This document shows positions 1-8,121 of a stretch of 32,032 nt of DNA, one piece after another. Source of the stretch: an uncultured Porphyromonadaceae bacterium (lineage in GTDB: Bacteria; Bacteroidota; Bacteroidia; Bacteroidales; Muribaculaceae); contig CABUIO010000025.1 in assembly GCA_902491625.1 (NCBI GenBank), positions 1 to 32,032 of the forward strand, written 5' to 3'. Every line of letters starts with the position of its first letter. Position 1 is the first letter of the stretch. Made by a program: the position numbers and the translations under genes. The notes under the pieces are model-generated. The model worked only from the letters and a program-made list of their open reading frames with translations, was not told the origin of the DNA and did not search any database.

Positions 1-287
1 GATTTTTGCCATGCAGGTTCAGGAGCATAGCGGGCTATGTGACTGAACCAAAGGGCAAAAAGCATCAAAGGATGCGATGCATTACATCATATATGTGGCT
101 TGTTAACGGGGTGATATGTAAATTTGTTTGACATGTTTATTATCTCTTGCCCCGATCCGGTGTCTTTTCGGTAAATTTCGCCAAGTCTCATCGGTCACGA
201 TGCCCGCATCGCTCCCTCTTCAACTTGCGGAATTTCCTCGAAAATCCACCGCCCCTGCGTTAACATTATTTGTGGGATGGGGTCTTA
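1..287. repeat. Dispersed inverted-repeat element, copy A (left end cut by window)
   Basis: There is no credible gene here. The stretch is a divergent copy of the repeat seen intact at 26592-26916. It has two converging halves. The left half is read on plus and centres on hairpin 16-49: GGTTCAG-gag-CATAGC-gg-GCTATG-tga-CTGAACC. An outer pair, TTTTTGCC (3-10) and GGCAAAAA (54-61), encloses it. The right half is read on minus and centres on CGATGC-GG-GCATCG (198-211), with GGGAG before it and TGACCGA after it. The minus strand also shares the GTTAACGCAGGG region (about 250-262) and an AAAAGACACC block with the intact copy. The outer boundary near 287 is estimated from the 75-base end-to-hairpin distance in copy B. 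A 70-residue plus-strand reading frame in this stretch has no recognisable product and is probably incidental. Confidence 0.7.
16..61. repeat. Long nested palindrome within repeat copy A
   Basis: The arms are perfect: GGTTCAG (16-22) pairs with CTGAACC (43-49), and CATAGC (26-31) pairs with GCTATG (34-39). The outermost arm is TTTTTGCC (3-10), pairing with GGCAAAAA (54-61). A small hairpin, GCATC-aaag-GATGC (62-75), follows directly. The pairing is seen directly in the sequence. Whether it acts as RNA or as DNA is unknown. Confidence 0.8.
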
Positions 288-294
288 GATTAAA

Positions 295-333
295 GTCTCC
301 GGGAGATACGTCGGTGACATATCTTCCGGAGAC
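295..333 (-). terminator. Intrinsic terminator of mce-mmdA
   Basis: A 14-bp stem pairs 295-308 with 320-333, with one G-T wobble and an 11-base loop. It lies 12 bases beyond the mmdA stop codon. On the minus strand it is followed by a short T-containing stretch (TTTAATCT). It separates mmdA from repeat copy A. Confidence 0.65.
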
Positions 334-344
334 GCGATAAATCA

Positions 345-1898
345 TTAGAGAGGTATGTTGCCGTGCTTTTTGGGAGGATTGGTATCCTTCTTGGTAGCAA
401 GCATCTGGAGGGCACGGATGACACGGAAACGTGTGTTACGCGGCTCGATCACATCGTCGATGTAGCCATACTTGGCAGCCTGATAGGGATTGGCGAAGAG
501 CTTGTTGTATTCGTCTTCCTTCTCCTTGATGAACGCCTTGGGATCGGGAGCTTCCTTGGCAGCCTTGGCGTAGAGGACGCCTGCGGCACCTGCGGCACCC
601 ATGACGGCGATCTCGGCTGAAGGCCATGCGTAGTTCATGTCGCCGCGAAGCTGCTTGCAGCTCATCACGATGTGGCTGCCGCCGTAGCTCTTGCGGAGGG
701 TGACAGTGACTTTGGGCACTGTGGCCTCGCCGTAAGCGTAGAGAAGCTTGGCGCCGTGGAGGATGACACCGTTGTATTCCTGACCTGTTCCGGGAAGGAA
801 TCCGGGGACGTCGACGAGTGTGACGATAGGAATGTTGAAGGCATCGCAGAAACGCACGAAGCGAGCGCCCTTACGCGATGCGTTGGAGTCAAGCACACCG
901 GCAAGCACTTTGGGCTGGTTTGCGACAATGCCGACAGACTGGCCGTTCATGCGGGCGAAACCGATGATGATGTTCTTGGCAAAGTCTTTCTGCACCTCAA
1001 GGAATTCGCCGTTGTCGACGATGGCGCCGATGACTTTGTACATGTCGTAAGCCTTGTTGGGGCTTTCGGGGATGATCTCGTTGAGGGAATCCTCAAGACG
1101 GTCGATGGGATCGTCGCAGGATGCGAGGGGTGTCTCCTCGAGGTTGTTCTGCGGGATGTAGCTGATGAGTTTGCGGATAAGGGCAAGAGCCTCTTCACCG
1201 TTCTCAGCTGCGAAGTGTGTCACGCCGCTCTTGCGGGAGTGAACGGAAGCGCCGCCAAGCTGCTCCTGAGTAACGTCCTCGCCTGTGACTGTTTTCACTA
1301 CGGAGGGACCTGTGAGGAACATGTAGCTGATACCCTTGGCCATGATGGTGAAGTCGGTCAGCGCGGGGCTGTAGACGGCACCGCCGGCGCAGGGGCCGAG
1401 GATAGCGGAAATCTGGGGCACAACGCCGGAAGCGAGGATGTTGCGCTTGAAGATCTCGGCATAGCCAGCGAGGGCGTTGATACCTTCCTGGATACGTGCG
1501 CCACCCGAGTCGTTAAGGCCGATGACGGGAGCGCCCATCTTCATGGCGAGATCCATCACCTTGCAGATCTTCTGTGCCATTGTCTCGGACAGGGAGCCGC
1601 CGAACACTGTGAAGTCCTGTGCGAATACATAGACGAGGCGTCCTTCGATTGTACCGAAACCGGTGACAACGCCGTCGCCGAGGATGTGCTTCTTATCCTG
1701 GCCGAAGTTGGTGCAACGGTGTGTGACGAACATGTCAAGCTCCTCAAACGAGCCTTCGTCGAGCAGCTGTGCGATGCGCTCGCGAGCCGTGTATTTACCT
1801 TTGGCGTGCTGTTTCTCGATGGCCTTCTCGCCGCCACCGATACGAGCTTCCTGACGCTTGTCAATAAGCTCCTGAATCTTCTGGGTCTGTATGTTCAT
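345..1898 (-). CDS. mmdA: Acyl-CoA carboxylase carboxyltransferase / methylmalonyl-CoA decarboxylase alpha subunit
   Basis: This is a biotin-dependent carboxyltransferase of the propionyl-CoA carboxylase beta / MmdA family. It moves the carboxyl group between (S)-methylmalonyl-CoA and biotin on a carrier protein, in the propionate branch of succinate fermentation. The 517 residues match the family length. The N-terminal half carries SGGARIQEG (131-139) and GPCAGGAVYSPA (168-179), the acyl-CoA oxyanion region. The C-terminal half carries VPGFLPGTGQEYNG (364-377) and the RKSYGGSH region (402-409). It sits 37 bases downstream of the epimerase gene mce, so the two are probably co-transcribed. In many Bacteroidales the biotin carrier and membrane decarboxylase subunits follow mmdA. 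Here a terminator and a repeat follow instead. The sequence alone does not separate decarboxylase from carboxylase use. Confidence 0.92.
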   Translation of the reverse strand: MNIQTQKIQELIDKRQEARIGGGEKAIEKQHAKGKYTARERIAQLLDEGSFEELDMFVTHRCTNFGQDKKHILGDGVVTGFGTIEGRLVYVFAQDFTVFGGSLSETMAQKICKVMDLAMKMGAPVIGLNDSGGARIQEGINALAGYAEIFKRNILASGVVPQISAILGPCAGGAVYSPALTDFTIMAKGISYMFLTGPSVVKTVTGEDVTQEQLGGASVHSRKSGVTHFAAENGEEALALIRKLISYIPQNNLEETPLASCDDPIDRLEDSLNEIIPESPNKAYDMYKVIGAIVDNGEFLEVQKDFAKNIIIGFARMNGQSVGIVANQPKVLAGVLDSNASRKGARFVRFCDAFNIPIVTLVDVPGFLPGTGQEYNGVILHGAKLLYAYGEATVPKVTVTLRKSYGGSHIVMSCKQLRGDMNYAWPSAEIAVMGAAGAAGVLYAKAAKEAPDPKAFIKEKEDEYNKLFANPYQAAKYGYIDDVIEPRNTRFRVIRALQMLATKKDTNPPKKHGNIPL

Positions 1899-1935
1899 AT
1901 ATAGTATATCTTACTTTTACGCAGTTGTTCTGATT

Positions 1936-2355
1936 TTATTTGTTGGGATCCTCGCAAAGCTCTGTGAGCACGGCCTGAGTGCTCTTGGGGTGGAGGAACG
2001 CGATCTGGAGACCGTCGGCGCCTTTTCGGGGAGCCTTGTCGATCAGCTTCACGCCCTTGGCCTCAACCTCGGCGAGAGCGTTGGCAACGCCGTCCTCGAC
2101 AGCGAACGCGAGATGGTGCATACCGCCGCGGCCACCGTTCTTCTCGATGAATTTTGCGATTGTGCTTTCAGGGCATGTGGGTTCCAGAAGTTCGATCTTG
2201 ACATCGCCTACTTTGAAGAAAGCTGTTGTCACTTTCTGGTCTTCTACGACCTCTTTCTTGTAGCACTTGAAGCCGAGAACGTCTTCGTAGTATTTGATAG
2301 CTTCTTCAAGATTGGGCACTGCGATGCCGATGTGTTCGATGTGGGAAATTTCCAT
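1936..2355 (-). CDS. mce: Methylmalonyl-CoA epimerase
   Basis: This small VOC/glyoxalase-fold enzyme interconverts (R)- and (S)-methylmalonyl-CoA, linking methylmalonyl-CoA mutase to the carboxyltransferase encoded next door. Its 139 residues are the normal size. It opens with HIEHIGIAVPNLEEAIKYYE, the first VOC half, which supplies the metal ligand His8. Later ligands are likely in KIELLEP (Glu55 region), GMHHLAF (His80/81) and the C-terminal LTELCE (near Glu132). The start is the first Met before the conserved ISHIEHIG segment. A perfect TATATTTG -7 box lies about 100 bases upstream. mmdA follows after 37 bases, which supports a two-gene operon. Confidence 0.93.
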   Translation of the reverse strand: MEISHIEHIGIAVPNLEEAIKYYEDVLGFKCYKKEVVEDQKVTTAFFKVGDVKIELLEPTCPESTIAKFIEKNGGRGGMHHLAFAVEDGVANALAEVEAKGVKLIDKAPRKGADGLQIAFLHPKSTQAVLTELCEDPNK

Positions 2356-2456
2356 GTTTTTGAAATATGTAAGGTTAATTGGTTTTTAATGGGTTGATAA
2401 TCAATAGATAGAATATCGCACGAATGCAGCATAGCCTCTTCGTCCGTAATTCGTTG

Positions 2457-2464
2457 CAAATATA
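2457..2464 (-). promoter_or_regulatory. Bacteroidetes-type -7 box for mce-mmdA
   Basis: On the minus strand this reads TATATTTG, a perfect match to TAnnTTTG. No clear TTG lies 19-21 bases upstream, so the -33 element is weak or absent. The predicted leader before mce is about 95 bases. Confidence 0.5.
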
Positions 2465-2527
2465 GCAAAAATAATGTAATGGGGAGAGGCAGCGCCCCAA
2501 TAATTTTATGTTTTTTTAATCTCCTCT

Positions 2528-2548
2528 CCGAGCGCAATCCGAGCGCAA
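2528..2548. repeat. Two tandem copies of a 10-bp unit
   Basis: CCGAGCGCAA occurs at 2528-2537 and again at 2539-2548, one base apart, just after the menE stop codon. No inverted repeat or T-tract makes this a clear terminator. Its role is unknown and chance duplication is possible. Confidence 0.5.
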
Positions 2549-2562
2549 CTCATACCTTATTC

Positions 2563-3543
2563 TCATTCTCCGGGCAAGCGGCGGATGATTTTGCCTGAAG
2601 AAGTAAGACTGAGTTTTGATTGAAAAATTATGTCGCGCGGAATCTGATGATGGCCGAGTCCGAGTTTATGCAAGTCCGGGAGCGGACAAGGCTCTCCTTC
2701 GACAACGAGAATAAGCTCCTGTCCCCAGCGCTCGGATGGGCGTGAGGTGATGAAATAGCGCCTGCCGTCAGGCATCGCGGGAGCTATCAATGCCTCTATC
2801 TGTTCGGGAAATACCTTGAGTCCGCCGGTTATGATGACGTTGTCCTTGCGTCCGAGAATCCGGAAATGCCGTGAATCGGTAAGTTCGGCTACGTCATTGG
2901 TGCTGAAAATTCCGTCCTCTCCAAGGTCTATTACGAGACATTCATCCTCGTTGAGCGTTACGCTGATTCCGGGAAGTGTCTCGAAGGGAAGCGAGTTGTC
3001 TGCCGTGATGCGACGTAGGGCGATGTGCGAGGCTGTTTCGGTCATGCCGTATGATTCCCATGGAGTCCAGTCGCCCGAAAGAGCGAGACGGCGCATGGAG
3101 TCGTTGAGGGGCGCACCTCCGAGCAGGAGATGCCTTACACGTGGTGCCATAGGTCTCCGCATACTCTCGCAGAATCCGGGAAGCTGTGCCCCAACAAGCG
3201 AAAGCAGCTGTATCGGCGTCGGGTCGGTGTCAGTTGCCAATGGCGTCTGCGATGGCTGTTCGGCGGTCAGTCGGCATCCTGCCAGCAAGGCGCGCACAAT
3301 GAGCATCTTGCCGGCAATGTAATCAGGCGAGAGAGCGAGGTGTAGGCGCGATTGCGGCGTAATTCCGAAGTGTTTTATAGATCGAATCGCCGAGCGGGCA
3401 ACCATCTCTTTGGGAAGGTGTATCTGCTTCGGCTTACCTGTGGATCCGGAGGTGTGCGCCTCGATAAAGTCAGTCGTTTCATCGTTCCATTCTTCAATGA
3501 AACACTTCGCTTCCGGCGTGAGGGAATGGTTTAGCTCATCCAT
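2563..3543 (-). CDS. menE: o-Succinylbenzoate-CoA ligase (short form)
   Basis: This ANL-superfamily adenylating enzyme activates o-succinylbenzoate to its CoA thioester in menaquinone synthesis. The P-loop TSGSTGKPK is at 31-39, the YGMTE motif at 165-169, the GRKDNVIITGGLKV hinge lies in the last third, and SGKIIRR at the end contains Lys318, the expected catalytic lysine. At 326 residues it is shorter than the roughly 450-490-residue enzymes of other phyla, because the P-loop is only 30 residues from the start. I believe this short form is usual in Bacteroidetes, so I do not call it truncated. It overlaps the end of menC by 13 bases and is the last gene of the men run. Context with menD, menB and menC makes the specific assignment strong. 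Confidence 0.88.
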   Translation of the reverse strand: MDELNHSLTPEAKCFIEEWNDETTDFIEAHTSGSTGKPKQIHLPKEMVARSAIRSIKHFGITPQSRLHLALSPDYIAGKMLIVRALLAGCRLTAEQPSQTPLATDTDPTPIQLLSLVGAQLPGFCESMRRPMAPRVRHLLLGGAPLNDSMRRLALSGDWTPWESYGMTETASHIALRRITADNSLPFETLPGISVTLNEDECLVIDLGEDGIFSTNDVAELTDSRHFRILGRKDNVIITGGLKVFPEQIEALIAPAMPDGRRYFITSRPSERWGQELILVVEGEPCPLPDLHKLGLGHHQIPRDIIFQSKLSLTSSGKIIRRLPGE

Positions 3544-4592
3544 GGCAGATTCTCCAGCATACTGCGGTCGAGTGGAAGAGAGGAAGGATCGAAAGAGAGG
3601 TTTTCACCTTCGAGTCGCAGTGGCGAAGGGAAGTTGTTGGTGAAAAGATGGCCTGTGCCGAGTCCCTGAGGCATGTCGACGCCGAGTGTGGCTACCCACT
3701 GTGCAAGCGCCGATAGTCCGATGTTGGATTCCAGGGCGGAAGTGACCCACCAGCCGATGCCGCGTTCCTCAGCGATATTGATCCATTCCGACGCGCCCGA
3801 GAATCCTCCGCAAAGCGCGGGCTTAAGAATGATGTAGTGCGGACGTATGACGTCAAGCAGTTCCTTCTTTGCCTCGGTGGATGTGACACCGATAAGTTCC
3901 TCGTCGAGGGCGATCGGGAGAGGTGATATGCTGCAAAGGAATGCCATAAGTTCCGGAGTCCCGGCCTTTATCGGCTGTTCGATGGAGTGGATGTCATATT
4001 TGGCAAGCTCGTTGAGTGCGGGTATGGCATGTTCCATGTCGAATCCGCCGTTGGCATCGACCCTGATCTGAAGTTCATCGGCATAGAAACGTTCGCGGAT
4101 GCCTTTTATCATCCGCAGTTCGTCGGGAAAGGCTATTGCGCCGATCTTAAGTTTGAGACAATGGAAACCGAGCTGCAGTTTTTCCTCTATGCGCCGCAGC
4201 ATCTCGTCGAGACGTCCCATCCATATGAGTCCGTTGATGGTGATACTGCCGTTGCCTTGCGTGAACTCCGAAGGGTAGTAGATACCTTTGCCGCCGTTGC
4301 TGAAATCGAGGATGGCCTGTTCAAGTCCGAACTGGAGCGAGGGATACTGCGAAAGGTCGGTCTGTCGTCCGAGTGCCACATTGGCAAGAGTCTCCATGAG
4401 CTTGTATTCGTAGCGCTGCGGATCCTCCATGCTCAGTCCCGGGAAGATGGCAGCCTCACCGATGCCGAAGACTCCGGGATCGGATTCGTCCCAGAGCTTC
4501 AGCAGATAAGTGAGCTTGTCGTGCATCACTCCGCGCGAAGTGCCTCCCGGCTCGCGGAAATGAAGAGTGTAAGGTATATATGCGAGGCGCAT
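3531..4592 (-). CDS. menC: o-Succinylbenzoate synthase
   Basis: This enolase-superfamily enzyme dehydrates SHCHC to o-succinylbenzoate in menaquinone synthesis. All the expected catalytic residues are visible: the KxK pair Lys147/Lys149 (LKLKIG), the metal ligands Asp179 (RVDANGG), Glu205 (IEQP) and Asp230 (ALDE), and the second catalytic lysine Lys257 (ILKPAL). The 353 residues fit the family. It begins 6 bases after menB and its end overlaps menE by 13 bases, which suggests translational coupling. A related muconate-lactonizing or dipeptide-epimerase function would be the alternative, but the men neighbours argue against it. Confidence 0.93.
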   Translation of the reverse strand: MRLAYIPYTLHFREPGGTSRGVMHDKLTYLLKLWDESDPGVFGIGEAAIFPGLSMEDPQRYEYKLMETLANVALGRQTDLSQYPSLQFGLEQAILDFSNGGKGIYYPSEFTQGNGSITINGLIWMGRLDEMLRRIEEKLQLGFHCLKLKIGAIAFPDELRMIKGIRERFYADELQIRVDANGGFDMEHAIPALNELAKYDIHSIEQPIKAGTPELMAFLCSISPLPIALDEELIGVTSTEAKKELLDVIRPHYIILKPALCGGFSGASEWINIAEERGIGWWVTSALESNIGLSALAQWVATLGVDMPQGLGTGHLFTNNFPSPLRLEGENLSFDPSSLPLDRSMLENLPWMS

Positions 4593-4598
4593 CTGTTT

Positions 4599-5411
4599 TT
4601 AGGGAAATTTCGGGAAACGGCTGAAGTCGGGATCGCGCTTCTCAAGGAAAGCGTTCTTACCCTCCTGAGCCTCGTCCATAAGGTAATATAGGAGTGTGGC
4701 GTCACCGGCAAATTCCATCATGCCTGCCTGACCGTCGAGTTCGGCGTTGAGGGCACGTTTAATCATTCGGATGGCCAGCGGCGAGCGTTTCAGGATAGTG
4801 CGGCACCATTCTACAGTCGTCTCTTCGAGTTTGTCGAGAGGCACAACGGCGTTGACCATTCCCATTTCGAGAGCTTCCTGCGCCGTGTACTGCCGGCAAA
4901 GGAACCATATTTCGCGGGCTTTTTTCTGGCCTACGCAACGTGCGAGGTAGCTTGAACCGAATCCGGCGTCAAAGCTGCCGACCTTGGGGCCTGTCTGTCC
5001 GAATCGTGCATTTTCAGAGGCAATGCTGAGGTCGCATACCACATTGAGGACATTTCCGCCACCGATGGAATAGCCGTTGACCATGGCGATAACAGGCTTT
5101 GGAATCGAACGAATGGCGTGGTGGAGTTCGAGCACGTTGAGACGCGGTGTGCCGGAACCGTCGATATATCCTCCGCGCCCTTTCACGTTCTGGTCGCCGC
5201 CGGAACAGAACGCCTTGTCGCCGGCTCCGGTGAGGATAATGACGCCGATGTCCTCGCGTTCGCGGCAGATGCGCATGGCGTCAAGCATCTCCTCGTTGGT
5301 CTGAGGGCGGAATGCGTTGTATACCTGCGGACGGTTGATGGTGATTTTCGCTATCCCTTCGGCATAGTCGAAAAGAATGTCTGTGTAGTCTTTTATTTTA
5401 GTCCACTTCAT
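4599..5411 (-). CDS. menB: 1,4-Dihydroxy-2-naphthoyl-CoA synthase
   Basis: This crotonase-fold enzyme closes the second ring of the menaquinone nucleus, converting o-succinylbenzoyl-CoA to 1,4-dihydroxy-2-naphthoyl-CoA. The 270 residues match the family. Diagnostic segments are SGGDQ (70-74), the oxyanion-hole region NGYSIGGGN (112-120) and GPKVGSFDAGFG (141-152). These, with the C-terminal RDPDFSRFPKFP tail, are typical of MenB rather than of general enoyl-CoA hydratases. It lies 12 bases after menD and 6 bases before menC in the same run. Confidence 0.95.
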   Translation of the reverse strand: MKWTKIKDYTDILFDYAEGIAKITINRPQVYNAFRPQTNEEMLDAMRICREREDIGVIILTGAGDKAFCSGGDQNVKGRGGYIDGSGTPRLNVLELHHAIRSIPKPVIAMVNGYSIGGGNVLNVVCDLSIASENARFGQTGPKVGSFDAGFGSSYLARCVGQKKAREIWFLCRQYTAQEALEMGMVNAVVPLDKLEETTVEWCRTILKRSPLAIRMIKRALNAELDGQAGMMEFAGDATLLYYLMDEAQEGKNAFLEKRDPDFSRFPKFP

Positions 5412-5423
5412 GATATATCTTGT

Positions 5424-7124
5424 TTATTGGATTTCGGAATGATATTGTTTGAAAACCTCCGCCGATCTTTCCGGATCGACCTTTACTTCAAGTATTGAGG
5501 GTGCTTCGTCATTGGAAAGGAATGTATTCAAGCATTCGTCGAGACTTTCTTTCGAATCAGCTGAATAATAGTGGAATCCGTATGCTTCTGCAAGCTCTCT
5601 CAGCGGAAGCTTGGGCGCAGCACAGAAGTATTGTTCGCGCTGCGGAAGACTTGACGTCTTGTCGATTACGCGGAAAATTCCTCCTCCGGCATTGGAAAGC
5701 ACGACCATCTTGAAATTGCGTGGAATCTGATGCAGGGAGAGGGCGCCGATATCGTAGCTGCAGCTCATGTCTCCGGTAATCAGTATCGTTGAGCCTTTAT
5801 AACATAGGGCTGCACCTACGGCAGTCGATGTAGCACCCTCGATGCCGGAGACGCCACGGTTACACCAGATGCCGTGAATGTTTTTCAGCGGATGCAGTAA
5901 CGCATATCTGATGGCTGTGCCGTTGGAGAGATGCAGGTTGAAATTATCCGGCATAGCTCCGAGGATCGTGGCCACGGCTTTAAGTTCCGACCACGGAACA
6001 TCCGATATAAAGTCTCCGTAATGTTTCCTTGCTTTGTCGGAAGCCTGATGCCACTCATGGCAGAATGAGTCGTCAATAAAAGTTTTTTTGCGGTTTCTTG
6101 CCAATAGTGACGTGAAAGTCGGGAAGAATTTTCCCGGCGTCGACTCGATTGCCAATGACAGCTTGTGGAAAGTGTCCTGAAGCATGTCGCAGTATGATGC
6201 CACATGCCACTGTTCGCAGTCGCCGAGCGATCTGAGATAGTTTTTCAGGTGTGCACTCACAAGCGCACCTCCGCAGACAATCACAAGATCCGGCGAAGCT
6301 GCCCTCTTGTCAAGCCCTCCGAGTGTCGCGTCAATGTTGGAAATGATTCCATCGGTGTGGAGATTGGCGAGCGATTCGGCAACGACTACAACTCCCGGAA
6401 CGGCGGCAAGACGTCCGATGGCTTTGTTTAGCCTATTGTCCGGCGACATGATGCCGCACACCACGAGTATCTTTTTACCCTCACATTCTCCGGCAAGTCG
6501 TTTGATTTCCTGAGTGGAGATTGAGGAATCGCTGTTAAGGACGCACGGCATCTTAATCTCGCCGACTGCCGGATACGACGGACCCAAAGGCACGTCAAAA
6601 GGCATATTGATATGTACCGGACCTTCGGGAGCGCGCATCGAATCTGCCACTGCGTCCGTACACAAACGCACTGCGTAATGCAACATTTCTCGGTCAGCAC
6701 ACCCAATGTCAGGGATGGTAACTGTTTTCTTTACTATGGCAGACAACGCGCCATCCTGGCGTATTGTCTGGCTGTCGGACTGATCGATCCATTGCTGCGG
6801 ACGGTCAGCGGAAATCGCAATGAGTGGAATGTGCCGGTAATATGCCTCGGCAAGTGCGGGAGCGTAGTTTAGCATCGCGCTGCCGGATGTGCAGACCAAT
6901 GCGACAGGACGACGGCTGCAAGAGGCGATTCCCAATCCGACGAATGCTGCCGTGCGTTCATCAACGATAGAATGACAGCGCAATATTTCGGAAGCGTCGC
7001 ACGCAAGAATCAGCGGCGTGTCGCGTGTTCCCGGAGAGATGACCACATCACGCACGCCGTAGGTTTCGAGCACCTTGACGATGATCTGAGCAGAAGGGTT
7101 CGGATATATGTTCTCTGCGTCCAT
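5424..7124 (-). CDS. menD: SEPHCHC synthase (thiamine-diphosphate dependent)
   Basis: MenD joins isochorismate and 2-oxoglutarate using thiamine diphosphate and Mg2+, the first committed step to menaquinone. From the chosen start the protein is 566 residues, the usual size. The N-terminal domain has GVRDVVISPGTRDTPL and VDERTAAFVGLG, whose Glu should be the cofactor-activating residue. The C-terminal ThDP domain has GVSGIEGATSTAVG and GDMSCSYDIGAL, followed by a NAGGGIF loop. An in-frame start at 7289 would add 55 residues lying wholly inside fmt. That extension is unlike MenD, so I use the ATG at 7124, one base after the fmt stop codon. No menF lies beside it. Confidence 0.94.
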   Translation of the reverse strand: MDAENIYPNPSAQIIVKVLETYGVRDVVISPGTRDTPLILACDASEILRCHSIVDERTAAFVGLGIASCSRRPVALVCTSGSAMLNYAPALAEAYYRHIPLIAISADRPQQWIDQSDSQTIRQDGALSAIVKKTVTIPDIGCADREMLHYAVRLCTDAVADSMRAPEGPVHINMPFDVPLGPSYPAVGEIKMPCVLNSDSSISTQEIKRLAGECEGKKILVVCGIMSPDNRLNKAIGRLAAVPGVVVVAESLANLHTDGIISNIDATLGGLDKRAASPDLVIVCGGALVSAHLKNYLRSLGDCEQWHVASYCDMLQDTFHKLSLAIESTPGKFFPTFTSLLARNRKKTFIDDSFCHEWHQASDKARKHYGDFISDVPWSELKAVATILGAMPDNFNLHLSNGTAIRYALLHPLKNIHGIWCNRGVSGIEGATSTAVGAALCYKGSTILITGDMSCSYDIGALSLHQIPRNFKMVVLSNAGGGIFRVIDKTSSLPQREQYFCAAPKLPLRELAEAYGFHYYSADSKESLDECLNTFLSNDEAPSILEVKVDPERSAEVFKQYHSEIQ

Positions 7125-7125
7125 G

Positions 7126-8109
7126 TCAGTTCTCGGTGGTGTGATCGGCAAGGTTCTGTCCCGGAGCCGGATGATAGCCGAGCAGGAAGGCTTCGGTTGA
7201 CATTCGCTTTTTCCCCTGAAGCTGAACCTCGTCAAGTGTGAGCACTGCGTCGGCACACTTGACGTATATCTTTTTCTTGTCAAAGGCAATTTCGCCGGGC
7301 TTGGCGTTATCGAGTTCGGGACACTCCGCCGGATGCGATGAGAAGACCTTCAGGCTTGCCACCGTACCTTTGTTGTCTGCTATCTGCGTGCGGGCGGCAG
7401 GATAAGGAGAAAGTCCGCGGATTTGGTTGCGTACTTTCTCGGCAGTCTGTGTCCAGTCGATCACACAATCTTCCGCAAAAATCTTCGGCGCCGGGACAAA
7501 TTCGCCATCAGGCTGCGGACTCGTCCTGATATTGCCGTCGGAAGCGACAATCATGTCCAGGGTTTCGGCGACCATGTCGGCACCAAGGTGCATGAGTCGA
7601 TCGTGAACGCTTCCCGCATTTTCGTCGGGTGCTAAGTCAATGGATTTCTGTGCTATTATGTCGCCAGTGTCAATGTCGTGTTTCAGGAAGAACGTAGTTA
7701 CACCTGTGGTCTTCTCGCCGTTCATAACCGCTCGGTTGATCGGAGCTGCGCCTCGATAGCGCGGCAGGAGTGAGGCATGGAGATTGAAGGTGCCCAGACG
7801 AGGCATCGACCACACCGCTTCCGGAAGCATCCGGAATGCGATAACCACAAAAAGATCGGCATCGTATGACTTTAGCCGGGCTATAAACTCAGGATCCTTG
7901 AGATTCCGGGGCTGAAGGACATCGAGACCTTTTGTAAGCGCATACTTCTTCACATCGCTTTGCAGAAGCTTATGGCCTCGTCCTGCAGTCTTGTCGGGCA
8001 TTGTGACAACGGCGCGGACATCGTAGCCCTGAGATATGATTCTGTCGAGGCTCTCGACGGCAAACTCGGGTGTGCCGAGGAATATTATCTTGAGGTCTTT
8101 CTTTTCCAT
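7126..8109 (-). CDS. fmt: Methionyl-tRNA formyltransferase
   Basis: Fmt transfers the formyl group of 10-formyl-tetrahydrofolate to initiator Met-tRNA in the cytoplasm. The protein has 327 residues, about the usual length. The N-terminal hydrolase-type domain begins with IIFLGTPEFAV. The catalytic triad is visible as Asn109 and His111 in FNLHASLLPRYRGAAP and Asp148 in HDIDTGDI. The C-terminal oligonucleotide-binding-like domain (about 210-320) includes IRGLSPYPAA. It starts 12 bases after the CLC gene and its stop lies one base before menD. Confidence 0.96.
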   Translation of the reverse strand: MEKKDLKIIFLGTPEFAVESLDRIISQGYDVRAVVTMPDKTAGRGHKLLQSDVKKYALTKGLDVLQPRNLKDPEFIARLKSYDADLFVVIAFRMLPEAVWSMPRLGTFNLHASLLPRYRGAAPINRAVMNGEKTTGVTTFFLKHDIDTGDIIAQKSIDLAPDENAGSVHDRLMHLGADMVAETLDMIVASDGNIRTSPQPDGEFVPAPKIFAEDCVIDWTQTAEKVRNQIRGLSPYPAARTQIADNKGTVASLKVFSSHPAECPELDNAKPGEIAFDKKKIYVKCADAVLTLDEVQLQGKKRMSTEAFLLGYHPAPGQNLADHTTEN

Positions 8110-8121
8110 ATAATTTTTTCG

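Noticed and set aside
128..340. A 70-codon plus-strand frame near the left edge
   Set aside because: It lies over repeat copy A and the mmdA terminator, has no recognisable domain or promoter, and its sequence is explained by the repeat.
672..1904. A 410-codon frame antisense to mmdA
   Set aside because: It is the shadow of a high-GC, codon-biased gene. The minus-strand protein has clear family motifs and the antisense product has none.
7125..7289. N-terminal extension of menD
   Set aside because: The extra 55 residues overlap fmt completely, are low in family-like sequence, and an ATG lies at the expected place one base after the fmt stop.
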